A stretch of DNA of 64,000 nt from Cytobacillus gottheilii. GTDB taxonomy: Bacteria > Bacillota > Bacilli > Bacillales > Cytobacillaceae. Where the stretch lies: positions 4,155,544 through 4,219,543 of the forward strand of contig NZ_LT800494.1 in assembly GCF_900166665.1 (NCBI RefSeq), read 5' to 3'. The stretch's first letter is position 1. Every line of letters starts with the position of its first letter. The position numbers and the translations under genes are program-made. This document shows positions 1-9,330 of this stretch, piece after piece. The notes below the pieces were generated by a model, which made no database searches, was not told the origin of the DNA, and saw only the letters and a program-made list of their open reading frames with translations.

Positions 1-114
1 TAAGAATGTGTTACCGCTTAATACGCCAAAAAAGATCTAAAATAATCCACCTTATTAATCAGAGAACCTCTTGAAATAGTACAAAAAGGAGAATAACAGC
101 AAAGTTTTATTTGA

Positions 115-849
115 TTATTTTACACAAGAAAACAGCAAAAACAGCGGAATCCTCATTCGTCTTTCATATTCAGCTTCTTCATCAAAATTCTCTTTAAGCG
201 GACGTGCTTCACTCATTCCGTCGATCTTAAACCCAGCCTGCTGAAGAATAGAAAAATAGTCTTCTATAGTTCGATGATATTTGACCACATGTTCCCCGAT
301 CCAAGGTTCAACTCTTTTCCCAGTGTGATAGTAATCGTCAACAATCCAATCCGAACGCCGGCCACCGTCTTGCACACTTTTAGATGAGCTCGTTAGTAGC
401 GGATGCTGCACACTAAAGATAAAGCGGCCGCCCTCCTTCAAACATGAAAAGATTTCGTTAACTGCACTCTGCAAATCTTCAATATAGTGAAGAGCAAGCT
501 GTGATACAACAAGATCATAGACTTCCGTTTCAAAATCAAAGTCTTCTATGGACGATTGCAAAATGGTGCAGCCAGGATGATCCTCAAGTAACTCTCTTGC
601 TTTCTGGCACATGCTTTCAGATCCATCCATACCTGTATATGTATTCCCCTTATTTTGAAGAAGCATTTCGCCAAGCGATGCATCCCCACAGCCTACATCT
701 AAAATTTTTTGATTTTCGATGTTCCCCATCATGCTTAGAAGAGCAGGCAGTTCAATCACAATATTCGGACTCTCTTTACGATGGCGGCGTTTCATATAAT
801 TCTCAAAAAAACTCTTTTGATCATATACCGATGATCCTTTGAATTCCAT
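115..849 (-). CDS. class I SAM-dependent methyltransferase
   Basis: The 244-aa protein has the SAM-binding glycine motif ILDVGCGDASLGE near residues 49-61, an acidic residue at the end of the second strand (YTGMDGSESM) and the later block DLVVSQLALHYIED typical of class I methyltransferases. It should transfer a methyl group from S-adenosylmethionine to a small molecule; the substrate cannot be read from the sequence. The ATG is preceded by GGGGGAAGCG. The phosphoesterase gene ends 12 bases upstream on the same strand, so the two may be cotranscribed. Family call secure, specific function unknown. Confidence 0.85.
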   Translation of the reverse strand: MEFKGSSVYDQKSFFENYMKRRHRKESPNIVIELPALLSMMGNIENQKILDVGCGDASLGEMLLQNKGNTYTGMDGSESMCQKARELLEDHPGCTILQSSIEDFDFETEVYDLVVSQLALHYIEDLQSAVNEIFSCLKEGGRFIFSVQHPLLTSSSKSVQDGGRRSDWIVDDYYHTGKRVEPWIGEHVVKYHRTIEDYFSILQQAGFKIDGMSEARPLKENFDEEAEYERRMRIPLFLLFSCVK

Positions 850-861
850 ATCGCTTCCCCC

Positions 862-1614
862 TTACTCTGATTTTGGTCTCCCTCGATATTTGCATTCACG
901 CAGTTCAAGTTCGTATGCCTCTAACCCTGGCAGTCCCATCTCTTTTGCAATCAGCAATTCCTTTTCAATATCATATGGCAGCCGGACAAGCTCTATGGAA
1001 AATGGTGAGGCTTCTTTTGATTGATATACACCGTGCAGGATGCAATAGGTTGCTCCTTTCATATCAAGTGAGTTTCCAACACTTCCGGCATTGAAAAGCA
1101 TTCGCTGCGGATAGATCGGCTGTATAAGTGCAGCATGAATATCTCCATAGCCGACAACATCAGGAACTGCACCGTCTTCCAGCGGAGCAATCCATTCTGT
1201 ATTAGCAAACATATCCTGCAGTTCCTCGATTGATGCTCCCATTGGAAATACCCGATGGTAGACACTCTTAGCGGAGGCGTGAAACAGTCTTACATATTTC
1301 CCGCTCATATAAAAATCATAATGAAACGGCAAACTCCCTAAATACGCCATATCCCCTTCATCAAGCTGGTTCTGCTGCCAGACAATCTCCGAGGAGTCAA
1401 TCGGCTTTCGAATAAAATCATCCCAGTTGCCAAGCACCACAACCTCACATTTTTCACGAATCAGCTCCAATACTTTTTTTGAATTCGGCCCTTTTCCAAC
1501 TAGATCACCTAAGCATAGGACCCTCTGAATATCTCTTCTTTCAATATCCTCTAAAACTGCTTCAAGCGCCGTAAGATTACCGTGGATATCTGATATTACT
1601 GCAATTTTATCCAT
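862..1614 (-). CDS. metallophosphoesterase family protein
   Basis: This is a calcineurin-like phosphoesterase of 250 aa. It opens with the metal-binding signature DxH (AVISDIHGNLTALEAVL), followed by GDLVGKGPN, then GNWD, and later GDIHAALIQP and NAGSVGNS, in the order of the YfcE/DUF2851-like bacterial phosphodiesterase group. An in-frame start lies 21 codons further upstream, but ATG at 1612-1614 is chosen because AAAAGGGGGATC sits just before it and the signature begins at residue 4. Substrate unknown. It may form a two-gene unit with the methyltransferase. Confidence 0.83.
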   Translation of the reverse strand: MDKIAVISDIHGNLTALEAVLEDIERRDIQRVLCLGDLVGKGPNSKKVLELIREKCEVVVLGNWDDFIRKPIDSSEIVWQQNQLDEGDMAYLGSLPFHYDFYMSGKYVRLFHASAKSVYHRVFPMGASIEELQDMFANTEWIAPLEDGAVPDVVGYGDIHAALIQPIYPQRMLFNAGSVGNSLDMKGATYCILHGVYQSKEASPFSIELVRLPYDIEKELLIAKEMGLPGLEAYELELRECKYRGRPKSE

Positions 1615-1762
1615 CGTGATCCCCCTTTTATCCATTTCATTCTCTATACAGGAAAGCTTTTCCTTTAATTTTAGCATGCTGATTTTGATTATAAAAAATA
1701 TATGTTAAAATAACGGGTAGGGCAAGTGATGCCTGATTCTTTTAATATTAAGGAGAAGAGTT

Positions 1763-2695
1763 ATGTCAAAAGTTCTTGTATTCGGACACAAAAACCCTGA
1801 CACAGACACAATTTGTTCAGCGCTTGTATATGCAGAATTAAAAAACAAATTAGGCGTTAATGCCGAAGCAATCCGTTTAGGCGAAGTAAACGCAGAAACA
1901 CAGTATGCCCTAAACTACTTCAACGTAGATGCTCCTAGACTAGTAACAGCTGTAGCATCTGAGGCAGAGGAAGTTATCCTTGTTGACCATAATGAGTTTC
2001 AGCAAAGTGCCAACGATATTAAAGATGTGAAAATCCTTGAGGTAATTGATCATCACCGTATCGCAAACTTTGAGACAAGCGATCCTCTATACTATCGTGC
2101 TGAGCCTGTTGGCTGTACTGCAACGATTTTGAAGAAAATCTACAAAGAAAACAGCATTGAAATCACAAAGGAAATGGCCGGTTTAATGCTATCAGCTATT
2201 ATCTCAGATTCCCTGCTGTTTAAATCTCCAACATGCACAGACCAAGATGTGGCAGCAGCAAAAGAACTTGCTGAAATTGCTGGAGTTGATGCGGAAGCAT
2301 ATGGTCTTGAAATGTTAAAAGCTGGTGCAGACCTAAGCGATAAAACAATTGAAGACCTGCTGACAATTGATGCGAAAGAATTCCAAATGGGCAGCTATAA
2401 AACAGAAGTGGCGCAAGTAAACGCTGTTGATGTAAACGACGTCATCAGCCGCCAAGCTGAACTTGAAGAGGCCATTTCACTCATTGTAGAGTCTAAAAAC
2501 CTGGACTTATTCCTTCTTGTTGTAACAGACATCTTAAACAATGATTCTGTTGCACTTGCACTCGGAAACCAAAGCCCTGCCGTTGCAGAAGCATTTGGCG
2601 TAAGTCTTGAGAACAATAAAGCTGTGTTAAAAGGTGTTGTTTCCCGTAAGAAGCAGATTGTACCACCTTTGACGAATGTATTGGCAGCGAAATAA
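1763..2695 (+). CDS. ppaC: manganese-dependent inorganic pyrophosphatase
   Basis: Family II pyrophosphatase (310 aa; usual length about 309) that hydrolyses pyrophosphate to phosphate in the cytoplasm and so drives biosynthetic reactions forward. The N-terminal DHH domain has [14 protein letters not shown] (residues 7-20), the DHN block (VDHNEF) and the DHH motif [10 protein letters not shown]; the C-terminal DHHA2 domain ends with the substrate-binding [20 protein letters not shown] precedes the ATG. It stands alone, divergent from the phosphoesterase and followed by a strong terminator. Confidence 0.96.
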   Translation: MSKVLVFGHKNPDTDTICSALVYAELKNKLGVNAEAIRLGEVNAETQYALNYFNVDAPRLVTAVASEAEEVILVDHNEFQQSANDIKDVKILEVIDHHRIANFETSDPLYYRAEPVGCTATILKKIYKENSIEITKEMAGLMLSAIISDSLLFKSPTCTDQDVAAAKELAEIAGVDAEAYGLEMLKAGADLSDKTIEDLLTIDAKEFQMGSYKTEVAQVNAVDVNDVISRQAELEEAISLIVESKNLDLFLLVVTDILNNDSVALALGNQSPAVAEAFGVSLENNKAVLKGVVSRKKQIVPPLTNVLAAK

Positions 2696-2701
2696 TAGTA
2701 G

Positions 2702-2737
2702 AAAAACATCCCGTTACATATTACGGGATGTTTTTTA
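2702..2737 (+). terminator. ppaC terminator
   Basis: A hairpin with stem AACATCCCGT / ACGGGATGTT is followed by a T run immediately after the ppaC stop codon. It lies between two convergent genes; the run of A on the other side lets it work in both directions. Confidence 0.85.
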
Positions 2738-2777
2738 TGGACAACTATCCATTTTTCTATCACAGCTGTGGCTATAT

Positions 2778-3833
2778 TCACTTTCCATCTATTTGATATA
2801 CCAGCCTTTCCATTAACTCACTCACCGTCTGCCTCACAGCCATTCCATAGTTACTTCCGGCCCATAGTGACATAAACTGGGCATTCCCTTGCGCAGCCGC
2901 CTTTTTTCTTAACCCTCCGGTGAGTGTGTTCTGATAAGGAAATGGTAAGGTCGGCTTTTCATTCATTTCAGTGATAAATTGATTATGAATGCCCCGTGCC
3001 AGCTTACCTGAAAAAGCTCTCGTTAAAACAGTTTCTTCCTCTCCATTTATTAAAATCTCTTTATAAGCAGATGCTGCTCCACTTTCTTCGCATGTTAAAA
3101 ATGCTGTTCCAAGCTGGACTCCCTGAGCACCTAAGTCCAATACTTCTTGAATGGATTCCCCATTCATCATTCCTCCAGCTGCAATGACTGGAATCCGAAG
3201 CTTCGGAACAACCTGTGCCACTAAATCATGAACTGGGATTAATTCATCTTGTTCTCCATGGAATGTTCCGCGGTGTCCTCCCGCTTCTTCTCCTTGAATA
3301 ACGATTGCATCCATTCCACTAGCTTCTAGCCTTAATGCATCTTTTACAGTAGTTGCGGTCCCAATTAATACAGCAGCATTTTTCTTAAGCTCCCGAACGA
3401 TCTCCTCCCCGGGTATCCCAAATGTAAAGCTAACGATCGGAACTTTTTCCTTAAGAACTTCTTCAACTTGATTTTCAAACACCCACTTGCTGTTCACTTC
3501 CATCTTTCTTAGTAACTGCTCCACATTTAGTTCCGACTCAATGGTTTCCAGTGCTTTCGCTGCCAATTCCATCTCTTCAAGGGAAGGCATTGGGAAATTC
3601 TCCATTACAAATAAATTCACAGCAAATGGTTTGGCTGTCCGTTCTCTAACCCTATTAATCATTAGAGTGATCTCTTCCGGCTGCATATACCCTGCACCGA
3701 TTTGACCAAGACCGCCAAATTCAGAAACAGCGCCTACAAGGTGATCTGTCGTCACCCCTCCTGCCATTCCAGCCTGAAAAATGGGATAACGAATTTGGAG
3801 AAGTTCTGTCAATTGATTTCTATTCCAGCACAT
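2778..3833 (-). CDS. nitronate monooxygenase family protein
   Basis: FMN-dependent (beta/alpha)8 enzyme of 351 aa, the length usual for bacterial nitronate monooxygenases, which oxidise toxic alkyl nitronates. Family blocks seen are PIFQAGMAGGVTTDHLVGAV near the N-terminus, AVNLFV, the glycine- and histidine-containing flavin loop QGEEAGGHRG, and PVIAAGGMMNGE followed by GAQGVQLGTAFL, the phosphate-binding region. The ATG follows AAAAAGGAGC. Related 2-nitropropane dioxygenase-like enoyl reductases (FabK) share this fold, so the exact substrate is inferred. Confidence 0.85.
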   Translation of the reverse strand: MCWNRNQLTELLQIRYPIFQAGMAGGVTTDHLVGAVSEFGGLGQIGAGYMQPEEITLMINRVRERTAKPFAVNLFVMENFPMPSLEEMELAAKALETIESELNVEQLLRKMEVNSKWVFENQVEEVLKEKVPIVSFTFGIPGEEIVRELKKNAAVLIGTATTVKDALRLEASGMDAIVIQGEEAGGHRGTFHGEQDELIPVHDLVAQVVPKLRIPVIAAGGMMNGESIQEVLDLGAQGVQLGTAFLTCEESGAASAYKEILINGEEETVLTRAFSGKLARGIHNQFITEMNEKPTLPFPYQNTLTGGLRKKAAAQGNAQFMSLWAGSNYGMAVRQTVSELMERLVYQIDGK

Positions 3834-3907
3834 TTGAACAGCTCCTTTTTATCTAAACATTCAGTTAATTACAGCAAAAGAAAGACCGGGGGAATTCTCC
3901 CGCCAGT

Positions 3908-4459
3908 CTAGACTAACTTTTCTATAATACTGTCAGCCACTGTGTGCCAATGGTTCTCATCCTCTTGGTATGAAGCAGTTAAACGCTTATACATAGCCGC
4001 TTGCTCGTCCTTAAAGTGATCAGCATCAGCATCTGGCAGCTTGCTTCTTTCAGATATAACAAGCTCTTGAAGTTTGGGAGCTCGCGGTCCCCAAACAGCC
4101 ACTTCTTCTCCTTCACTGTTAAGGAAAACGAAGATTGGAATGGCTCTTGATGTTCCGTTTGTTAAGTATTGATCCATTAATTCCAAGTTAGAATCTCGCA
4201 ATAGGAAGCGAACTTCCATGCCGATTTCCTCTGCAATCTTTAGAAGGACTGGATTGTTGAGCATCGCATCTCCACACCAGTCCTCTGTTAGCACGATTAC
4301 TTTAAGCCCTTTATCTTTAACAGGCTGCAGCTTTTCTTTTTCCTCTGAAGACAAAGTATATTTGCTGTAGATCCCCAGCATTTCATCTTTGTTCACAGTC
4401 ATTCCGGCAATGTATTCTTCTTTTGTAAGTCCTTTATCAAACCACTCTTGTAAATTCAT
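3908..4459 (-). CDS. thioredoxin family protein
   Basis: A 183-aa thioredoxin-fold protein. After a helical N-terminal stretch, the core strand reads KVIVLTEDWCGDAMLNNPVL, where the usual WCxxC is WCGDA, so only one active-site cysteine is present; the cis-Pro region is TSRAIPIFVFL. This resembles the Bacillus thioredoxin-like group with a single cysteine (YtxP/YbbN-like hypotheticals). It is likely monothiol or non-catalytic. The ATG follows AGGGGCGATAGGGAA. It sits alone between the ABC transporter and the nitronate oxidase; function unknown. Confidence 0.78.
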   Translation of the reverse strand: MNLQEWFDKGLTKEEYIAGMTVNKDEMLGIYSKYTLSSEEKEKLQPVKDKGLKVIVLTEDWCGDAMLNNPVLLKIAEEIGMEVRFLLRDSNLELMDQYLTNGTSRAIPIFVFLNSEGEEVAVWGPRAPKLQELVISERSKLPDADADHFKDEQAAMYKRLTASYQEDENHWHTVADSIIEKLV

Positions 4460-4537
4460 TTCCCTATCGCCCCTTTGTTTATTTCATACCTATATTTTAT
4501 AAGCGACAGGGAAGAATTACAAATTGCACGATTTTTA

Positions 4538-5245
4538 TCAATCCATCATTCGTTTCTTAAAAGTAACGTAGGATAAGATAAATACGGCAGCAATCCACAC
4601 AGCAATAACAGCCAAATTGCTCCAAACATCTCCAAAACCTGCTCCTGCCTGAACCTCTTTTGCTAATTCAATCAATTGGCTGTTCGGCATATATTCAGCA
4701 GCCTTCAAAATTGGAAAACGCTCTGCAAAAAGAGCTGCATATGAACCAAAAGTGAAGATAAAGAAAAATGGCATAATCACAACAGATGCTTCCATAACAG
4801 ATTTCGTTATTAAGCCTAAAATAGTTCCAAGACCGATGTAAAAAAGAGTAGATAAGGCGATAGCTGCACCAACAATAACTATATTTTCAGGCTGATAATC
4901 CATGAGCATAGCAGAAAATACTATAACAAGAAGAGTTGTTACAAATGTAAGCAAGCTTTTACCTGCCATAATTTCGAGTGTACTGGCAGGAGAAAGCATA
5001 AGCCCGCGCAAAGTATTTTTCTCTTTTTCTTCGGCAATCAATGAACATTGGATATACGCTCCAACTAGAGATAACGACATATTCATGACAGTATAAATAA
5101 TGTCAATGCCCACTCCACCTTCCATATTATACAAAAACGCCATTACAAGCGGTACGATAACTGTAAATGAAACATACATATTTTTACTAACATCTTTATA
5201 ATCTTTTTGAAAAATAGCTAAAGTGCGTTTTAATGAAAATGTCAT
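4538..5245 (-). CDS. ABC-2 type transporter permease
   Basis: A 235-aa integral membrane protein with about six hydrophobic segments (near residues 23-41, 52-70, 97-112, 123-150, 152-175 and 210-228) and the cytoplasmic loop EEKEKNTLRGLMLSP typical of ABC-2 exporters. Its start overlaps the stop of the upstream ATPase gene by four bases (ATGA), so both are made together. It should form the membrane channel of an exporter with that ATPase. Cargo is not shown by the sequence; LytTR-linked exporters of this kind often deal with peptides or antibiotics. Confidence 0.86.
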   Translation of the reverse strand: MTFSLKRTLAIFQKDYKDVSKNMYVSFTVIVPLVMAFLYNMEGGVGIDIIYTVMNMSLSLVGAYIQCSLIAEEKEKNTLRGLMLSPASTLEIMAGKSLLTFVTTLLVIVFSAMLMDYQPENIVIVGAAIALSTLFYIGLGTILGLITKSVMEASVVIMPFFFIFTFGSYAALFAERFPILKAAEYMPNSQLIELAKEVQAGAGFGDVWSNLAVIAVWIAAVFILSYVTFKKRMMD

Positions 5246-6090
5246 GATAGCTTCCTCCCTGTAATTTCTACAAATATATCTCCAAGTGTTGGCTCGTTCG
5301 AGTTAACAGAAACAACTTTATTTTCAGACATTAGCTGGTACATGCGCTGTGCTCCCTTATCACCTTTCTCAAGCACCTCAATCTGCCCATTATCCAGTTC
5401 AACAGATATCGTATTATCTGCATACTGTTTGCGGAGCTGCTTAGGCGGTCCGATTAGCTGGATTTTTCCTTTATTTAAAAAAGCAACGCGATCACAAAGC
5501 AATTCTGCTTCATTCATATCATGAGTTGTTAAGAAAATTGTTGTACCATTTTCTTTCAATTGATCTAGCCCACGATAAATATGACGTGAATTGACTGGGT
5601 CAAGTGCAGATGTCGGTTCATCCAGAAAGAGCAGATCAGGTTTGTGTAAAAAAGCTCTTGCCAATGTGACACGCTGCGTCATTCCTTTTGAAAGCTTTGA
5701 AACAGGCTTCTTTCTCTCATCCTTTAAATTAACCATTTCTAATACTTCTTCAATTCTGGAATGCGGGACATCATATAATCCACAGTATAATTTTAAATTA
5801 TCGTAGATTGATAACCTTTCATATAATCCGCTGTTATCCGTTAATACTCCTATTTTCCCCCGCTGCGCTGGATCCTTTAGAAGATGAGCTGGACGCCCAA
5901 AAACATATGCTTCACCATCTGTCTGAGCCATTTGTGCAGTCAATATTTTAATAGTAGTTGTTTTACCTGAACCACTTGGACCAAGGAAACCAAATGTTTC
6001 ACCTTTCTTAATTTCGAATGAAACATCCTCAAGTGCTGTTTGATTCGCAAATAATTTTGCTAACGATTTTACCTCAATGATATTTTCCAT
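5242..6090 (-). CDS. ABC transporter ATP-binding protein
   Basis: A 282-aa nucleotide-binding subunit with Walker A GPSGSGKTT, signature LSKGMTQRVTLARA, Walker B DLLFLDEPTSALDP and the switch histidine in TTHDMNEAE. ATG at 6088-6090 is preferred over the ATG two codons upstream, because AGGAGG abuts the first but is well spaced from the second. The permease follows with a four-base overlap and the LytTR regulator lies 124 bp upstream, giving a regulator-ATPase-permease unit on one strand. Confidence 0.92.
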   Translation of the reverse strand: MENIIEVKSLAKLFANQTALEDVSFEIKKGETFGFLGPSGSGKTTTIKILTAQMAQTDGEAYVFGRPAHLLKDPAQRGKIGVLTDNSGLYERLSIYDNLKLYCGLYDVPHSRIEEVLEMVNLKDERKKPVSKLSKGMTQRVTLARAFLHKPDLLFLDEPTSALDPVNSRHIYRGLDQLKENGTTIFLTTHDMNEAELLCDRVAFLNKGKIQLIGPPKQLRKQYADNTISVELDNGQIEVLEKGDKGAQRMYQLMSENKVVSVNSNEPTLGDIFVEITGRKLS

Positions 6091-6214
6091 TTTCATCCTC
6101 CTGCATTTGTTTTGCTGACCTCATCATATGACAGTCCACAGGTTCATGCAGTATATATATCATGAAAAGAGCAATATTGAGGTTGAATAGACCATATAAT
6201 CGGTGAATGGAGCA

Positions 6215-7246
6215 TTATTTAAGGCCAAGCATTTCCTTTAATTCAGCCATTTTCGTTTTCGAAAGCGGTATAGATGACTGATCATGCAGAACAAGGGAAT
6301 AACTATTCCTTGTCCAGGTAATAACCTCCCGAACTTTCTGGAGATTAACAATGTACGAACGATGACAGCGGTAGAAACCGTATGGAAGAAGTCTTTGTTC
6401 AAGTTCATTTAATGTAAACATACTTTGATACATGTCGCCTTTTATGTATAACTGTGAGCTTCCCTCACTGCTTTCAATATAATCGATTTCAGGAGGGTCA
6501 AATAAAATGATTTTATCATTCACTTTAGTTGGAATTTTTTCAAAGCGAACCGGCTGTATAATCGGCTCTAGCTCTTCTTCGGCTGCTGCCTCCTTTTCAG
6601 TTTCCTGCTGCATTACGTCCAGCTTATGTAATCCAAGTTCATCCAGCCTATATATATTGTCTGTTACCGCTAGAGCACTTTCCATATTGCTCGTTAGCAC
6701 AAGGACTGTTTTATTATTCTTCTGCAATTCTTGTATCATTTTCATTAATACACGCTTTGTTTCCAGATCAACATTTTGATCTGGTTCTTCCAATATATAT
6801 ATATCAGTTTTTTTTAAGAGCAGGTGCCCATAATGGACTCTTCTTTTCTCTGATGTGGTCAGTTTGCCAATTCTGATGTTCTTTTTGGTCTCTAGCTGTG
6901 TTTGCTGCAGAATTTGTTCCAGTGAGAAATCTGAATTAAATAGCTTTTGATAAAATAAGAAAGTTTCTTTCACCGTTAAGCGTTCATAAAGGCCATCTTC
7001 TAAAGAAAAAAAGCTGACTCTCTGAAAATACTCCCTTTTCATTAGATGTATACTTACTCCATCTATAGAAATAGCCTGTTCAGGAACAGGCAGCTTCCTG
7101 CTCATCATTTCTAAAAGAACTGTTCTGACATTAATGCTTGTAAGTAATCCAATAATTTCCCTGGATTCAATTGAAAGCTGAAAAGAGGGAAATACAATAG
7201 TATGGCCATCATGTTTCTCAATATTGTTAAATGATAAAATTGTCAC
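6215..7246 (-). CDS. LytTR regulator with degenerate ABC ATPase domain
   Basis: The 343-aa protein joins an ABC-ATPase-like domain (about residues 1-200) to a C-terminal LytTR DNA-binding domain (about 245-340; FTLNELEQRLLPYGFYRCHRSYIVNL). In the ATPase part the Walker A loop is gone (GLLTSINVRTVLLEMM at the expected place) and the signature is altered (KLTTSEKRRVHYG), whereas the Walker B-like YILEEPDQN remains, so it probably does not hydrolyse ATP. The GTG start is chosen because AAAGGCGG precedes it. It likely controls the adjacent exporter, with the dead ATPase domain acting as a sensor or partner (inference). Confidence 0.8.
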   Translation of the reverse strand: MTILSFNNIEKHDGHTIVFPSFQLSIESREIIGLLTSINVRTVLLEMMSRKLPVPEQAISIDGVSIHLMKREYFQRVSFFSLEDGLYERLTVKETFLFYQKLFNSDFSLEQILQQTQLETKKNIRIGKLTTSEKRRVHYGHLLLKKTDIYILEEPDQNVDLETKRVLMKMIQELQKNNKTVLVLTSNMESALAVTDNIYRLDELGLHKLDVMQQETEKEAAAEEELEPIIQPVRFEKIPTKVNDKIILFDPPEIDYIESSEGSSQLYIKGDMYQSMFTLNELEQRLLPYGFYRCHRSYIVNLQKVREVITWTRNSYSLVLHDQSSIPLSKTKMAELKEMLGLK

Positions 7247-7309
7247 GTTCCTACCGCCTTTTTCTGCTATATATCTAGTATCTTTGATCATTATACATGA
7301 ATTTACCAT

Positions 7310-7473
7310 GGGAAAACTTGTCTAATTTTGAGAATAATCATCTTTTCCTGGGAAATAAAAAGAAAACATGTCGAAATATACAGACAAGCTTGCGAAAAAC
7401 AAAACTGCTACAAAACTAAAATATTCATATTATAATATGAAAAATCCTAGCATGAAATATGGTAATAAAAAAA
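7310..7473. other. AT-rich intergenic stretch
   Basis: No gene is supported here. This stretch, together with the repeats down to 7889, separates the LytTR gene from gatB. The promoter of the regulator should lie in it on the - strand, but no convincing -35/-10 pair was found. Confidence 0.5.
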
Positions 7474-7690
7474 ACAAGCCCCCGTTACATTGCGCTGCGG
7501 ACTCTCGCTTTCCACGGGGAGGAAGCTGAGCCTCCTCGTCGCTGCCGCTCCTGCGGGGTCTCAGCCTTTCCTCTATTTCCCGCCGGAGTCGAGTGTCCTC
7601 CGCTCCATTTCACTCAAGTGTTTGTATTTCAAAAGCAAAAAATCCGAATAATTAGAAAGGAATAATTTCTAATCATTCGGATGTATCACT
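7474..7690 (+). repeat. dispersed repeat family A, copy 1
   Basis: A GC-rich block with CAAGCCC near its start, GCGCTGCGGACTCTCGCTTT, CTGCGGGGTCTCA, GGAGTCGAG and CTCCGCTCCATTTCACTCA, followed by a hairpin TCCGAATAATTAGAAA / TTTCTAATCATTCGGA. The same ordered blocks recur near 15363, 45893 and (diverged) 54630. This is a typical Bacillaceae intergenic repeat; the open frame across it is not a gene. Confidence 0.8.
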
Positions 7691-7734
7691 GGTCTGAACA
7701 CTTAAATCCAAACCCTATTTTCAACAAATAGCAG

Positions 7735-7886
7735 CTAGAAGGCAAGCCGCCTCCGCTTTTCTATTGTCTAGTTCCAGCGGCTAGCCGCTCGAGGTCATAA
7801 GTCAATCCGTTCAGAAGGTTAAAGAACAACCTTCCGCCCGGCTCGCCTTATGCTTGTCGCGGCTGGGCAAGCCGCCTCCACTTTTC
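7735..7886 (+). repeat. dispersed repeat family B, copy 1
   Basis: Contains TGTCTAGTTCCAGCGGCTAG, an internal inverted repeat AGGTTAAAGAACAACCT and TTGTCGCGGCTGGGCAAG. It belongs to the common Bacillaceae repeat that begins with TCTAGCTCCAGCGCCTAG and ends with a GGGCTGAGCAAGGCGC-like block. A shorter inverted copy lies at 42500-42575. It abuts the 3' end of gatB. Confidence 0.75.
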
Positions 7887-7889
7887 TGT

Positions 7890-9317
7890 TTACCTTTTTT
7901 GTATTTCCTGCATTAATAGCTTGTTCAAAAGCTGTGGGTTTGCTTGTCCCTTTGTTGCCTTCATCATTTGGCCAACAAGGAAGCCTACTGCTTTTTGTTT
8001 TCCATTTTTAAAGTCCTCAATAGACTGCGGGTTATTGTCCAAAGTATCGGAAATAATCTTCAGCAGCGCAGATTCATCCGAAATTTGTACAAGACCTTTG
8101 TCTTTAACGATTTGCTGAGCCGTTCCGCCATTCTCGACCAATTCCTTAAATACAGTTTTTGCCATTTTAGAAGAAATTGTTCCATCTTCGATCAGCTTAA
8201 TCATTCCAGCAAGACCTTCTGGTGAAAGCTTTGTCTCATGAAGTTCTTTCTGCTCTGCATTCAGATAAGCAGATAGTTCCCCCATCACCCAGTTAGATGC
8301 TTGTTTTGCCTCTGCACCCGCTTCTACAGCGCCTTCAAAGAAGTCTGCCGTTTCTTTCGTAACCGTTAAAACAGCTGCATCGTAAGCTGGTAAGCCAAAT
8401 TGCTCCACATAACGCTTTTGTCTAGCATCCGGAAGTTCTGGAATTTCAGCTTTTATTCTTTCCTTCCACTCATCATCGATATGAATGTCTAAAAGATCAG
8501 GCTCTGGGAAATAGCGATAATCATCAGATCCTTCTTTTACACGCATCAGCAGTGTTGCACCTGTTGATTCATCGAACCTTCTTGTTTCCTGTTCAATTAT
8601 ACCGCCGCCGTTCAAAACCTCTGCCTGGCGTTTCTCTTCAAATTCAAGACCTTTACGAACAAAGTTAAACGAGTTTAAGTTCTTCAATTCAGTCTTTGTT
8701 CCAAACTCCTCCTGCCCGACTGGACGCAAGGAAATATTGGCATCACAGCGCAGAGATCCTTCTTCCATCTTACAATCAGATACGCCTGTGTATTGAATGA
8801 TAGATTTTAATTTCTCTAAATACGCATATGCTTCGTTTGGCGTACGGATATCTGGTTCTGATACAATCTCAATTAGCGGTGTGCCTTGACGGTTATAGTC
8901 AACAAGCGAATATCCTTTTCCATGGGTGAGCTTCCCCGCATCTTCTTCTAAGTGAATCCGGGTAATTCCAATCTTCTTTTTATAGCCATCCACTTCAATT
9001 TCAATCCATCCATGCTCACCGATCGGTTTATCAAACTGAGAAATTTGATAGGCCTTCGGGTTATCTGGATAAAAATAGTTTTTGCGGTCAAATTTCGTGA
9101 CAGGTGCAATCTCACAATTCAATGCCATTGCAGCCTTCATTCCATAATCGATAACCTTTTTGTTTACAACTGGCAGCACGCCAGGATATCCAAGGTCAAT
9201 AACAGTCGTATTCGTGTTTGGGTCAGCTCCAAAGTGGTTCGGGCTTGATGAAAAAATCTTTGAGTCTGTTTTTAGTTCAACGTGTACCTCTAGTCCAATA
9301 ACCGTTTCAAAGTTCAT
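7890..9317 (-). CDS. gatB: aspartyl/glutamyl-tRNA amidotransferase subunit B
   Basis: GatB (475 aa, standard length) binds misacylated Glu-tRNA(Gln) or Asp-tRNA(Asn) and transamidates it with ammonia delivered from GatA. It starts with [19 protein letters not shown] sequence ([20 protein letters not shown]), contains [17 protein letters not shown] and [10 protein letters not shown], and has the C-terminal YqeY-like tail. ATG at 9315-9317 is selected from the AAGGGGGGAAAG site just before it; the longer open frame runs into gatA. Last gene of gatCAB. Confidence 0.97.
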   Translation of the reverse strand: MNFETVIGLEVHVELKTDSKIFSSSPNHFGADPNTNTTVIDLGYPGVLPVVNKKVIDYGMKAAMALNCEIAPVTKFDRKNYFYPDNPKAYQISQFDKPIGEHGWIEIEVDGYKKKIGITRIHLEEDAGKLTHGKGYSLVDYNRQGTPLIEIVSEPDIRTPNEAYAYLEKLKSIIQYTGVSDCKMEEGSLRCDANISLRPVGQEEFGTKTELKNLNSFNFVRKGLEFEEKRQAEVLNGGGIIEQETRRFDESTGATLLMRVKEGSDDYRYFPEPDLLDIHIDDEWKERIKAEIPELPDARQKRYVEQFGLPAYDAAVLTVTKETADFFEGAVEAGAEAKQASNWVMGELSAYLNAEQKELHETKLSPEGLAGMIKLIEDGTISSKMAKTVFKELVENGGTAQQIVKDKGLVQISDESALLKIISDTLDNNPQSIEDFKNGKQKAVGFLVGQMMKATKGQANPQLLNKLLMQEIQKR

Positions 9318-9330
9318 GTCTTTCCCCCCC

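Noticed and set aside
7459..7665. 68-aa frame across the repeat
   Set aside because: It lies wholly in dispersed repeat family A and has no ribosome binding site; the other copies do not keep the frame.
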